Shown: positions 1 through 7,038 of the stretch, in pieces
Numbering within the stretch: the first letter of the stretch is position 1
Layout: every line of letters begins with the position of its first letter
Assembly (NCBI GenBank): GCA_900552415.1
Contig: USAD01000074.1
Location: 1 to 10,449, forward strand
DNA from: an uncultured Parabacteroides sp.
GTDB lineage: Bacteria > Bacteroidota > Bacteroidia > Bacteroidales > Tannerellaceae
DNA: 10,449 nt
Reading direction: 5' to 3'
Notes under the pieces: model-generated
The model's input: the letters and a program-made list of their open reading frames with translations, nothing else
What the model was told of the DNA's origin: nothing
Databases searched by the model: none
Translations under genes and position numbers: made by a program

Positions 1-137
1 TTTAGGTGTCATATACACATAAACCGATCTCTAGTTTTTCTCATTATTATAGCGAGAGATATACAAATGGTTAAATAGACACAACGAATGGTGCACCCTT
101 GATTATCAACCCTTGATTATCAACTTCATCCGAACAC
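1..137. other. Non-coding AT-rich flank left of the IS remnant
   Basis: No reading frame of useful length starts or ends here on either strand. The first ~95 bases are AT-rich and look like ordinary Bacteroidota intergenic DNA. They include a weak inverted pair, ATCTCT at 27-32 and AGAGAT at 55-60. The right part carries a 14-bp tandem duplication and two copies of TTCATCCG, at 125-132 and 146-153, 21 bases apart. I cannot tell whether the missing front part of the GH32 gene once lay here; nothing in it reads as the N-terminus of such an enzyme. Confidence 0.5.
96..123. repeat. 14-bp perfect tandem duplication
   Basis: The unit CCCTTGATTATCAA occurs twice back to back, at 96-109 and 110-123. 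It lies 14 bases left of the 40-bp palindrome and the IS30-like remnant. It could be a replication slippage product or a scar of past element insertion. IS30-family elements usually make target duplications of only 2-3 bp, so a direct IS30 target duplication is unlikely. Confidence 0.85.
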
Positions 138-177
138 TTCCCACATTCATCCGCACATGTGCGGATGAATGTGGGAA
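138..177. repeat. Perfect 40-bp palindrome at the edge of the IS remnant
   Basis: The half-site TTCCCACATTCATCCGCACA at 138-157 is followed with no spacer by its exact reverse complement at 158-177. The match breaks at 137/178, where both bases are C. It sits where AT-rich host-like DNA changes to GC-rich IS-like DNA. Two readings are possible: the abutted terminal inverted repeats of two IS copies, as IS30-family elements make when they form head-to-tail junctions, or a host palindrome used as the insertion target. The sequence alone does not decide between them. Confidence 0.9.
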
Positions 178-372
178 CCCGATACCCTGAGGGCCGGACC
201 GGCCGGCCCCGGGAGATCGGAGGACGGCATGTCCGGAAAGAAGAATAGGGGCTCCGCGAGGGCGGTCCCGAGGGCCTACGGAAGGCTCACGAGGCACGAG
301 CGGGACACGGTCCAGAGGATGCTGGAGCGCGGGGCCTCGTGCAGGGAGATCGCGAGGGAGCTGGGCAGGTCG
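178..372 (+). mobile_element. IS30-family insertion sequence remnant (5' end only)
   Basis: A GC-rich island (128 of 180 bases G/C in 181-360, against about 53% in the following 120 bases sampled at 421-540) encodes only the beginning of a transposase. The protein part from the ATG at 229 contains RLTRHERDTVQRMLERGASC and REIARELGRS, which match the N-terminal helix-turn-helix of IS30-family transposases. The DDE catalytic domain is absent. A Shine-Dalgarno-like GGAGG at 219-223 sits 5 bases before the ATG. A 7-bp stem (GGGCCGG 191-197, CCGGCCC 203-209) precedes it, the kind of structure many IS use to limit read-through. Nine of eleven arginine codons are AGG, unlike the neighbouring genes. 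Composition and codon use suggest a high-GC donor such as an actinobacterium (inference). The left edge is uncertain: it may start at 138 or 158 if the palindrome belongs to the element. Confidence 0.75.
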
Positions 373-1632
373 GTGGTCGACCACCTGAATAGCGCCGGTT
401 ATGGCGAGAATGCCCTGATCGCCTTCTATACCTCGGCCAGCGATCGCAACGGGCAGATCCAATGTATGGCCTACAGCACCGACAACGGGCGTACTTTCAC
501 GAAATATGAGAATAATCCGGTGCTTACGCCGTTTGATGGGCTGCGGGATTTCCGCGATCCGAAGGTGTTCTGGTATGAGCCGGAACAGAAGTGGTACATG
601 ATCGTCTCGGCCGACAAGGAGATGCGTTTCTACGCTTCTGCCAACCTGAAGGATTGGGAATACCTGAGCGGTTTCGGCGAGGGTTATGGCGCCCAGCCCA
701 ACCAGTTCGAGTGCCCTGATTTCATCCAGCTGCCGGTCGATGGCAACGCGGATCGCAAGAAATGGGTGATGATCGTGAATGTCAATCCGGGTGGCCCGTT
801 CGGTGGCAGCGCTACGGAATATTTCGTGGGCGATTTCGACGGTAAGACCTTTACGTGCGACAGTAAGCCGCAGGTGGCCAAGTGGCTCGATTTCGGAAAG
901 GATCATTACGCGACGGTCTGTTTCTCGAACACGGGAGAAAGGGTTGTCGCCATGCCCTGGATGAGCAACTGGCAATATGCCAACATCACGCCGATCCGGC
1001 AATATCGCGGGGCGAATGGTTTGCCGCGTGAGTTGTCGCTTTATTCGAAGGATGGCGAGATCTATATGGCGGCCGACGCGGTGGACGAGCTTCAGTCGCT
1101 GAGGAAGGAGACACGTGAGTTGGGCGATCTGACGGTCGACGGAAGTTATCTGGTGAATGAGATCCTGCCTGATAATGAAGGGGCCTATGAGTTAGAGATG
1201 ACAGTCGTCCCGGATAAGTCGGGTATCGCTGGCCTCGAGCTGGCCAACAGCAAGGGCGAACGGACGATGGTTTACCTCGACCTGGCCGCCAAACGGGTCG
1301 TGATGGATCGTACGGAGAGCGGCCTGACGGCCTTTGGCGAGCGGGCGACGCCTCATGTCAAGGAAAATCACGACCGACGGAAGACGACGGCGGTCAATTA
1401 TGTGAATGATTTCGCGTTGGGCACCTGGGCGCCGCTTTCCTTGTGCGAGGGAAAGGCCTATCGCCTCCATCTGTTTGTCGATAAATGCTCGATGGAGCTT
1501 TTCGTGGACGATGGCCGTGTGGCGATGACCAACCTGATCTTCCCGACGGAGGTTTACAACCAGTTGCGTCTCTACACCGAGGGCGGTACGGCCCAGGTGA
1601 AGGGGTTGAAAATCCATCGACTGGCCATTTAA
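229..1632 (+). pseudogene. Chimeric frame: IS30 transposase N-terminus fused to 5'-truncated GH32 glycoside hydrolase
   Basis: Codons from 229 to about 372 encode the IS30-like helix-turn-helix; from about 373 the frame continues without a break into a glycoside hydrolase family 32 (levanase/inulinase/invertase) protein starting VVDHLNSAGYGENALIAFYT. With the start at 229 the chimera is 467 residues. A further in-frame ATG at 169 lies inside the palindrome and is less likely to be used. GH32 signatures present are RDPKVFW (stabilising Asp at residue 110) and FECPD (acid/base Glu at residue 161), then the C-terminal beta-sandwich with YRLHLFVDKCSMELFVDDGR. Missing are roughly the first 100 GH32 residues: the signal peptide and the first propeller blade with the WMNDPNG-type nucleophile Asp. 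Without that Asp the product should not hydrolyse fructans. The GH32 part has no stop or frameshift over about 420 codons, so the truncation looks recent. A chimera from assembly is also possible. Confidence 0.85.
373..1632 (+). other. GH32 portion of the chimera (catalytic propeller blades 2-5 plus beta-sandwich)
   Basis: This is the part with host-like composition. GH32 enzymes cleave beta-2,1 or beta-2,6 fructans by a retaining mechanism using an Asp nucleophile, an Asp in the RDP motif and a Glu in the EC motif. Here the last two are present and the first is lost. The specificity (inulin, levan or sucrose) cannot be read from what remains. No SusC/SusD pair or sensor gene for a fructan locus is visible, so any partners would have lain to the left, beyond the breakpoint. 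Confidence 0.8.
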
Positions 1633-1648
1633 AGGGCTTTGAAGAACG

Positions 1649-1850
1649 TGCGAAATGGGATTTCCGTCCGGAAATTCCATTCCGCGACACTCGCGAAGCG
1701 GAAAATCCGCCCGGAAATTCCATTCCGCGACACTCGCGAAACGGGAAATCCGCCCGGAAATTCCATTCTGCGGCACTCGCGAAACGAGAAACCCCGCCGG
1801 AAATTCCATTTTACAACACTCGCGAAATGGAATTCCCGGCGGGGTCTCTT
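1649..1850. repeat. 43-bp tandem repeat array, four full units plus a partial fifth
   Basis: Units run 1649-1691, 1692-1734, 1735-1777 and 1778-1820, and a fifth begins at 1821 and diverges after about 20 bases. The shared core is CCGGAAATTCCATTC, then the spacer CAC before CGCGAA. Units 2 and 3 differ at only a few positions; units 1 and 4 differ more. The end of each unit is an imperfect reverse complement of the start of the next, for example CGCGA-CAC-TCGCG at 1683-1695, so the array can fold as a row of hairpins. The period is not a multiple of three and the array lies between two convergent gene ends, so it is most likely non-coding. Peptide frames through it are by-products of the repeat. 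Confidence 0.9.
1787..1849. terminator. Long hairpin, likely bidirectional terminator between the GH32 remnant and porN
   Basis: Arms at 1791-1811 and 1825-1845 are 21 bases each and pair at 20 of 21 positions, with one A/C mismatch at 1801/1835. The loop is 13 bases. Beyond a second mismatch (1790/1846) three more pairs extend the stem to 1787/1849. The plus strand then reads CTCTTATTTTG and the minus strand TTTCTCGTTTCG, both T-rich. The site follows the stop codons of two convergent genes, which fits a shared terminator. It is formed by repeat unit 4 and the partial unit 5, and it is the best paired of all the unit-to-unit hairpins. Confidence 0.7.
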
Positions 1851-1875
1851 ATTTTGTATGCTTTCCGGACTCGGC

Positions 1876-2949
1876 TTAACGTCGGCGAACGCTACGCACC
1901 GGCGTTGACGAACGTTCCGGCTTCGGCGCTTTTACCGTTTTGGTTTTTGGTGCCTCTTCCTGCTTTACGCCCTCGTCCTTGCTTTTCCTTGAGCTTTTCT
2001 TGCTCTTCTTGGTCTCTTCCTTGTCCGCGGCCTGTGCGGTCGTATCGGGCTGGAACCAGAGCGCCTTCTCGAAGGCTACCAATTGGTTCTCGATCCGTTC
2101 CTGCTCCTTTTTCAGCGAGTCGGGTGTCGGGCAATAGGCCTGCAACGGCTGGTTCAGCAAGTTTTGTGTCTTGATGATATCGCCCTTGAACATACGGCGG
2201 CGGAAATAGTCGTCCATCGTGAAGGTCATCGCGTTGTTGATGTTCGAGGTCATGATGTAGGCGTTGCTGATGTAGGGGCGGATATTCTCGTAAGGCAGCC
2301 AGAACATCGGCATCGTCGTCTCGCCCATGTCGCCGACCGAGGTCAGGATCGGGCAGATGGCCAGGATCTTCACGTCGAACATGGAGTTGTTCTGGTCGAA
2401 ATACCAGGCCTCCTTCACGTAGAGCGAGCGGACATCGGCCGAGGGGATATCGCTCTCGTTGATCACGAATCCCGGCTCCTCGCCCCGTTTGCCGGGTACC
2501 TCCTCGTAATAAATATGGAAGCGGTCGAGCATCTCCTTGAAATTGACCAGGTGCTCGTCGGTGAATTCCTCGTAGCCATCCAGGTACTCATAGGCCTTGA
2601 TCTTGTTCTCGCCCAGCAATTGGAAGATGGTCGAGAAGAGATTACGTTGCCCGTTGATGGATTGCGTCGGGTAATAGAGCGGCGCGTTCTGCTCGTCGAC
2701 CAGGTTAAGTTGGCGATAGATGACACGTGTCCAACGGGCGTTGCCGATCTCTTGCGTCAGCCGCTCGTTCAGGTCTTGGGCCCGCACGGTCAGGTCGGGC
2801 GTGTCGCTCTCTTTTGGCTCGTTTCGTTCACCTCTCGAGGCTTGTGGCGAGCGCCGTTGCTGGTTGTTCCCGTTCTCCTCCTGCGCCATCGCCGGCAGAG
2901 CGGCGAGGAGAGAGGCGGCCATAATAGCGATATAATAAATGTGTTTCAT
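1876..2949 (-). CDS. porN: T9SS ring subunit PorN/GldN
   Basis: The 357-residue protein has a Sec signal peptide with cleavage expected after AMA (residue 22), so it is periplasmic. Residues of about 45-300 carry the GldN/PorN fold signature, including RVIYRQLNL, YYPTQ, EAWYFD, ILAICP and FWLPYENIRPY. In this family PorN joins the lipoprotein PorK to build the large periplasmic rings at the outer membrane and contacts the periplasmic part of PorM. The length is close to the family norm. The last ~57 residues (301-357) are Lys/Arg/Glu/Pro-rich, look disordered and end in RSVRRR. It is the last gene of the operon, 8 bases after porM, and is followed by the hairpin array. Confidence 0.95.
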   Translation of the reverse strand: MKHIYYIAIMAASLLAALPAMAQEENGNNQQRRSPQASRGERNEPKESDTPDLTVRAQDLNERLTQEIGNARWTRVIYRQLNLVDEQNAPLYYPTQSINGQRNLFSTIFQLLGENKIKAYEYLDGYEEFTDEHLVNFKEMLDRFHIYYEEVPGKRGEEPGFVINESDIPSADVRSLYVKEAWYFDQNNSMFDVKILAICPILTSVGDMGETTMPMFWLPYENIRPYISNAYIMTSNINNAMTFTMDDYFRRRMFKGDIIKTQNLLNQPLQAYCPTPDSLKKEQERIENQLVAFEKALWFQPDTTAQAADKEETKKSKKSSRKSKDEGVKQEEAPKTKTVKAPKPERSSTPVRSVRRR

Positions 2950-2957
2950 AAGCGGAT

Positions 2958-4526
2958 CTAATTTACGATAACTTCAATGGTTGGGATCGTACGCTCGATG
3001 CCGTCAGGACCTTTAGCCACGACCCGGGTGATATAAAAACGTTTGCCCCTGCTGAGGCGGCGGATATAGTCTTTCTGTCTTTGCGAGAAGTTGGTGCCCT
3101 CGGCGACCTCGGGAATGGCGTTACCCATCGAGTCGAAGAAGGTCAGCTCGAACCGGACAACGGTATACTTGACGTTCAACAGGTCGTCGTCGATCGCGGC
3201 CAGGATACCGTCCGCCTCCACGAGGTTTCGCTTGGAGATCTGTCCGCCACGGAACTTCCTCATGTTGCCGTTCTCGTCTTTATACTCGATGTAGGGCAGA
3301 GGATCAGGCAGCGCGCGCACCCGGAAAGAGGTCTTTGCCATCTCGACGTTGCGGCCGTCGCCCATGCGGGCGTTGACCGTGATGATCGCCTCCGTACCCA
3401 CTTTCGTCGGGCGGGCTTCCCACGTATCGCCCTTGCGTGTCAGGGTACCGTTGGTCATTGAGGCGGTGACGTTACCGCTTGGGACGCCCGGCACGGCGAT
3501 CCGGATCGGGTTGGCGATACCGGCATACAAGACATTCATCAAGGTCGGAGCCACTGTCGCGCTCGGCTCGGTGACGAAATACTCGCTCTCAAACTCCCGT
3601 CTCATGAAGCTTCCGTCGCTGTTGGGCATCTCGATATAACCCTTGATCGGGAAGGTTCCCGTAGAGCCCGTATTCACGGTAAACAAGCCGTTATTCTCTT
3701 CCGGCAGCTCTTTGCCGTTGACAAAGATGCGTGGCCGTTTCGTGGAATCGACCGCCGACAGCGTGATGTTCGCCTTGTATTGGCTTCCCCGCATGACGAT
3801 CTGGCTTTGCGGGATGACCTGCGCCGTGATCTGGTTCACGCGATAGTCGCCCACGTCCACGTTATTAAGTAGGGTCGAGAGAACCTCACCTTCAACATAA
3901 CGGATATCGCTCTGTATCTTGGTCAGCAACGTGATGGCCGCCGCGACCGGCATATTCTCGAACAGGGCTGTTTCCCATGTACGGATATTCAGGCCCGGCT
4001 TGTGAGGCGGGGTCGTGCTCAGGTTCGCCTCCAGGACCTTCGTCTTGGTGGAGTCGTCGATGAAACTGCCCATCCAGATCCTGTAGTCGTCGATGGCTTT
4101 CCGCAGCTTCGGTCCCTCGCCGTTGAGCGGTCTCAACATGACACGCGACGCGGCCTCCAGGTCGTCCTTGTGCTCGATGTTGTTGACGTCGCCATTCTCG
4201 CCGTCCGCCAGTTTGACGATCTGCACTTTCAAATCCTGGATATAGTTGTAAAGGCTGTCTGATGCCTTTTTCACCATCCTTCCTTTCATGGCCCATTCGC
4301 CCACCTTCTGTGGGTTATCCTTGAAATAGGCCTCCAGCTCATCCGCCACAAGCTGGTTGCGCTGTGATGAGTTGTCGATGGATTTCCTTAAGCTCCCTTC
4401 CACCAGCTCGAAGCCGTCGAGCACCTCCGACGAGACGTTCAAGGCCATCATGGCGATGAACACCAGGTACATGAGGTTGATCATCTTCTGGCGTGGCGAG
4501 TTGGGATTATTTGATATTCCTGCCAT
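2958..4526 (-). CDS. porM: T9SS motor protein PorM/GldM
   Basis: The 522-residue protein starts [20 protein letters not shown] and has one transmembrane helix near residues 15-33, followed by [20 protein letters not shown], the family's hallmark start of the periplasmic helical domain. The rest (from about residue 35) matches the PorM layout of a helical bundle followed by Ig-like beta domains, ending in [20 protein letters not shown]. PorM dimers span the periplasm and pair with the PorL pentamer in the inner membrane; the PorM shaft is thought to transmit motor movement to the PorK/PorN ring. The length is close to that of P. gingivalis PorM. Only 5 bases separate it from porL and 8 from porN, so it is co-transcribed. 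Confidence 0.96.
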   Translation of the reverse strand: MAGISNNPNSPRQKMINLMYLVFIAMMALNVSSEVLDGFELVEGSLRKSIDNSSQRNQLVADELEAYFKDNPQKVGEWAMKGRMVKKASDSLYNYIQDLKVQIVKLADGENGDVNNIEHKDDLEAASRVMLRPLNGEGPKLRKAIDDYRIWMGSFIDDSTKTKVLEANLSTTPPHKPGLNIRTWETALFENMPVAAAITLLTKIQSDIRYVEGEVLSTLLNNVDVGDYRVNQITAQVIPQSQIVMRGSQYKANITLSAVDSTKRPRIFVNGKELPEENNGLFTVNTGSTGTFPIKGYIEMPNSDGSFMRREFESEYFVTEPSATVAPTLMNVLYAGIANPIRIAVPGVPSGNVTASMTNGTLTRKGDTWEARPTKVGTEAIITVNARMGDGRNVEMAKTSFRVRALPDPLPYIEYKDENGNMRKFRGGQISKRNLVEADGILAAIDDDLLNVKYTVVRFELTFFDSMGNAIPEVAEGTNFSQRQKDYIRRLSRGKRFYITRVVAKGPDGIERTIPTIEVIVN

Positions 4527-4531
4527 ACGCT

Positions 4532-5569
4532 TTACTTAATCGGGTTGTTAGGATAAGGCGCTTGCTGGTAGCCATAAGGCTGCTGGTAAGTCGGTTGTTG
4601 ATACATCGGCTGTTGTGGTTGCTGGTAGCCCATGTTGACCGTCATCGCCTGCAACAGGCGAGCGTAGACTTGATTCAACTCGGCGATCTGCCGTGTCATC
4701 TTCTCTGTCTCGGAACGGAAGAGTGAGCTGTCCATGACAGAGCCCTCATACATCTCGCGGATACGGTTCAAGCCGCTGTTGATGTGCTCGATCTGATCCA
4801 TCTGGCTGGTGATGCTCTTCAGCTGTGCCTCATAAACCGCGTTCAATCCGGAGATGTTGCGGTTCAGGATCTCCATCTGCTGCATGTAGCCTTGCGAGTT
4901 CGCGCTCATATTGTCTGAGCTGTCAGCGATATTCTTATAGGAGTTCAACAGGTTTCCAGAGACGTTGGTCAGCGAGCTGGTCACCTCATTGAAACGCTCC
5001 ATGCTCTGCGAGATCCCTGCCAGTTGCTCCAAATATTTCTGGGTCGCCTCTGTCAGCTCTGCCATCTTGGAGATCTGCTCGGCCGCGCCACTCAGTTTCT
5101 TGATGCTCTCGGAGAGATTCTTCGTATCCTCCTCGGTCACGTTGACCGATCCGGCGATATTGATGCTGCCTCCGCCTTGGATGTTCATGTCGCCTGTCGC
5201 GTTCCAACCCGGATTGAATCCAGCGGCGCCATTAGGCATATTGGCGTTGGCTCCCGTGGTCTGGATGCCTTTTCCGTTGCTGAAATCCGGACGGTCCATC
5301 GGGTTCTTCGATTTCAGGACAGGGAAGACATCTTCCCAGTGGTATTCGTTTGAGGGATGCTCGAACGCCGAGATAAAGAACACTATTGATTCCGTGATCA
5401 TGGCGATGAACAAGATCTGGTTCGCGTAGGGCAGGTGCAAAAGCTTGAACAACGCGCCCAGGATGACGACTGAGGCACCCCAGCTGTATAAGAAATTCAA
5501 TACACGTTTACCCTTCTCGCTGGAGAGGAACATTTCCAGCCTGTTTTTATATCTTCTATATTTTCCCAT
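4532..5569 (-). CDS. porL: T9SS motor protein PorL/GldL
   Basis: This 345-residue inner-membrane protein has two transmembrane helices, about residues 25-45 ([20 protein letters not shown]) and 50-70 ([20 protein letters not shown]). Glu60 in the second helix matches the membrane Glu that is needed for proton-driven rotation in the family. [15 protein letters not shown] follows, a strongly conserved family segment. Residues of about 135-310 are a long, mostly helical cytoplasmic region rich in Ser, Asn, Gln and Met, probably coiled coil. The tail (about 312-345) is a Gln/Pro/Tyr low-complexity repeat. Five PorL subunits surround two PorM helices in the known motors. The next gene, porM, begins 5 bases after its stop. 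Confidence 0.96.
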   Translation of the reverse strand: MGKYRRYKNRLEMFLSSEKGKRVLNFLYSWGASVVILGALFKLLHLPYANQILFIAMITESIVFFISAFEHPSNEYHWEDVFPVLKSKNPMDRPDFSNGKGIQTTGANANMPNGAAGFNPGWNATGDMNIQGGGSINIAGSVNVTEEDTKNLSESIKKLSGAAEQISKMAELTEATQKYLEQLAGISQSMERFNEVTSSLTNVSGNLLNSYKNIADSSDNMSANSQGYMQQMEILNRNISGLNAVYEAQLKSITSQMDQIEHINSGLNRIREMYEGSVMDSSLFRSETEKMTRQIAELNQVYARLLQAMTVNMGYQQPQQPMYQQPTYQQPYGYQQAPYPNNPIK

Positions 5570-5610
5570 CGTGTGAAAAACTTAATTCGATTTATGATTC
5601 ATGTTGCCTG

Positions 5611-7035
5611 TTATTTCCCTTTTGTCCGGGAGAAGCCGATCTGCGTCCGTACGCAACGGAAGCCGATGTAGGAGCGATTCTCGTTCTGGTATTCGAACGT
5701 ACGCATATCCGAACGGATGAATTGTGAGACATCCTTCCAGGAGCCACCGCGTACGACCTTCTTCTTCATGGCATAAGGATCGTTCTTGGCGGCGTTATAA
5801 CGCAATTCCGGATTGATGTCGCTCATCTGGTTAGGACCGGACTCGGTGTAGGCGGTCGATGTCCATTCGGCAACGTTACCGGCCATATCGAAGAGGCCGA
5901 ACTCATTGGGCGAGTAGGAGCCGACACGCGAGGTAATCAGGTGTCCGTCTTCCGTATAGTTACCCTTGCCCGGCTTGAAGTTGCCCAGGAAGCAACCCTT
6001 CTCGCTCTGCAGCTTGTCGGTTGCCCATGGATATTTGTTCTCGTTCTTACCAGCCCGTGCGGCATATTCCCATTCTCCTTCTGTCGGGAGGCGGAACGGC
6101 TCGATCGACATGCCTGCGGGGAAACTCAGCGATTGCTTGTAGAGATTGGTTCGCCAGTTACAGAAGGCAGAAGCCTGTTCCCATGATACGCCTACGACAG
6201 GATAGTCGTCGTAACCCGGATGAGAGAAATACATACGGGTATAAGGCTCATTATAAGCGTTCTTGAAATCGTTGACCCAACAATTCTCGTCGGGGTAGAT
6301 ATTGACGATGTAGGTATTCAGGAAGTCCCATTCGCTAGAGAGCGGTCGGGTGATGGTCTCGTTGATGATACGGCCCTCATCGTCGATGTAGGCGGTATCT
6401 TTCGAAATCATGACAACCTCGTTCGGGTCGACTTGGATATCCGTGTTGCGTATCCGGTCGGCCGGGTTCAGTTGGTTTTTCCGGAGGGCCGCCGCCGTAT
6501 AGTCGTACCACTCATATTTATAGATCATTTGCTTGGGATCGAGTTTCTTTTCACCCGTCACCGGGTTGGTATAATAGACACTCTCGATCGCCCGCAACTC
6601 ATCCTCATTGGCCTTTTTCCAGGGGATCGGGCGGCTCCAGTCCAAGTGAGGCGTAACGGGATCACCATAACGGTCTTCCGTGATCTTGAAAAGGTCGTTG
6701 CCTCCATAAGCGGGATCGGCCAGTCGCTCGCGGATGATGGAGTCGCGTACCCAATAGACGAACTGCCGGTATTTGGCGTTCGTGATTTCGGTCTGGTCCA
6801 TCCAGAACGCGTCAAACGAGACCCCTTTCGTCTCGGGCATCAGTCCCCAAAGCGAATCCTTGTCCGCGGGGCCCATCTCGAACGCGCCGCGCTTGATCAG
6901 TACCATGCCATAAGGCGCCGGCTCGTTGTAGGCGGCCAGGCGGGCGCCGGTAACCTCTCCTCCGGCGTTACGGAGTGATTTCCCACACGAGGAGAGCGTG
7001 ATCATTGTCACTAATACGAGTATTATTTTCTTCAT
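5611..7035 (-). CDS. porK: T9SS ring complex lipoprotein PorK/GldK
   Basis: The 474-residue protein has a lipoprotein signal peptide with lipobox LSSC; Cys17 would be acylated. The rest is a formylglycine-generating-enzyme/sulfatase-modifying-like fold: WMDQTEITNAKYRQFVYW (78-95), PVVGVSWEQASAFCNWR (279-295), RLPTEGEWEYAARAG (315-329), FGLFDMAGNVAEWT (379-392), VVRGGSW (427-433) and YIGFRCVRT near the end. In the T9SS this fold is structural, not catalytic: PorK is held at the inner leaflet of the outer membrane and builds rings with PorN. The ATG lies 3 bases after the porP stop, and the gap to porL is 41 bases. Residues of about 100-270 are an insertion typical of GldK/PorK and absent from plain FGE enzymes. 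Confidence 0.96.
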   Translation of the reverse strand: MKKIILVLVTMITLSSCGKSLRNAGGEVTGARLAAYNEPAPYGMVLIKRGAFEMGPADKDSLWGLMPETKGVSFDAFWMDQTEITNAKYRQFVYWVRDSIIRERLADPAYGGNDLFKITEDRYGDPVTPHLDWSRPIPWKKANEDELRAIESVYYTNPVTGEKKLDPKQMIYKYEWYDYTAAALRKNQLNPADRIRNTDIQVDPNEVVMISKDTAYIDDEGRIINETITRPLSSEWDFLNTYIVNIYPDENCWVNDFKNAYNEPYTRMYFSHPGYDDYPVVGVSWEQASAFCNWRTNLYKQSLSFPAGMSIEPFRLPTEGEWEYAARAGKNENKYPWATDKLQSEKGCFLGNFKPGKGNYTEDGHLITSRVGSYSPNEFGLFDMAGNVAEWTSTAYTESGPNQMSDINPELRYNAAKNDPYAMKKKVVRGGSWKDVSQFIRSDMRTFEYQNENRSYIGFRCVRTQIGFSRTKGK

Positions 7036-7038
7036 ATA

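Noticed and set aside
169..228. Start of the chimeric gene at the ATG at 169
   Set aside because: That ATG lies inside the palindrome with no ribosome-binding site, whereas the ATG at 229 follows GGAGG at a proper distance and gives a sensible transposase N-terminus.
106..1002. A 298-codon open frame on the minus strand opposite the chimeric gene
   Set aside because: It is the antisense shadow of the GH32 frame, crosses the IS and palindrome boundary, is Arg/His/Ile-rich without any family motif, and the opposite strand has clear GH32 motifs.
1649..1850. CRISPR array
   Set aside because: Units abut with no unique spacers of constant length, variation is scattered inside the units, and no cas gene is near.
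1192..2174. Open frames on both strands through the 43-bp array with a repeating peptide such as MEFPAG...NGISGRIS
   Set aside because: The peptide periodicity simply follows the DNA repeat; the period is not a multiple of three, and the frames overlap the clear coding ends of GH32 or porN.
2083..2961. A 292-codon plus-strand frame opposite porN
   Set aside because: It is a shadow of porN with valine/leucine/arginine-heavy composition; the minus strand has a signal peptide and PorN motifs.
5611..7035. Formylglycine-generating enzyme or sulfatase maturase activity for the FGE-fold protein
   Set aside because: The lipobox, the GldK-type insertion, the porPKLMN order and family knowledge make it the structural ring lipoprotein PorK.
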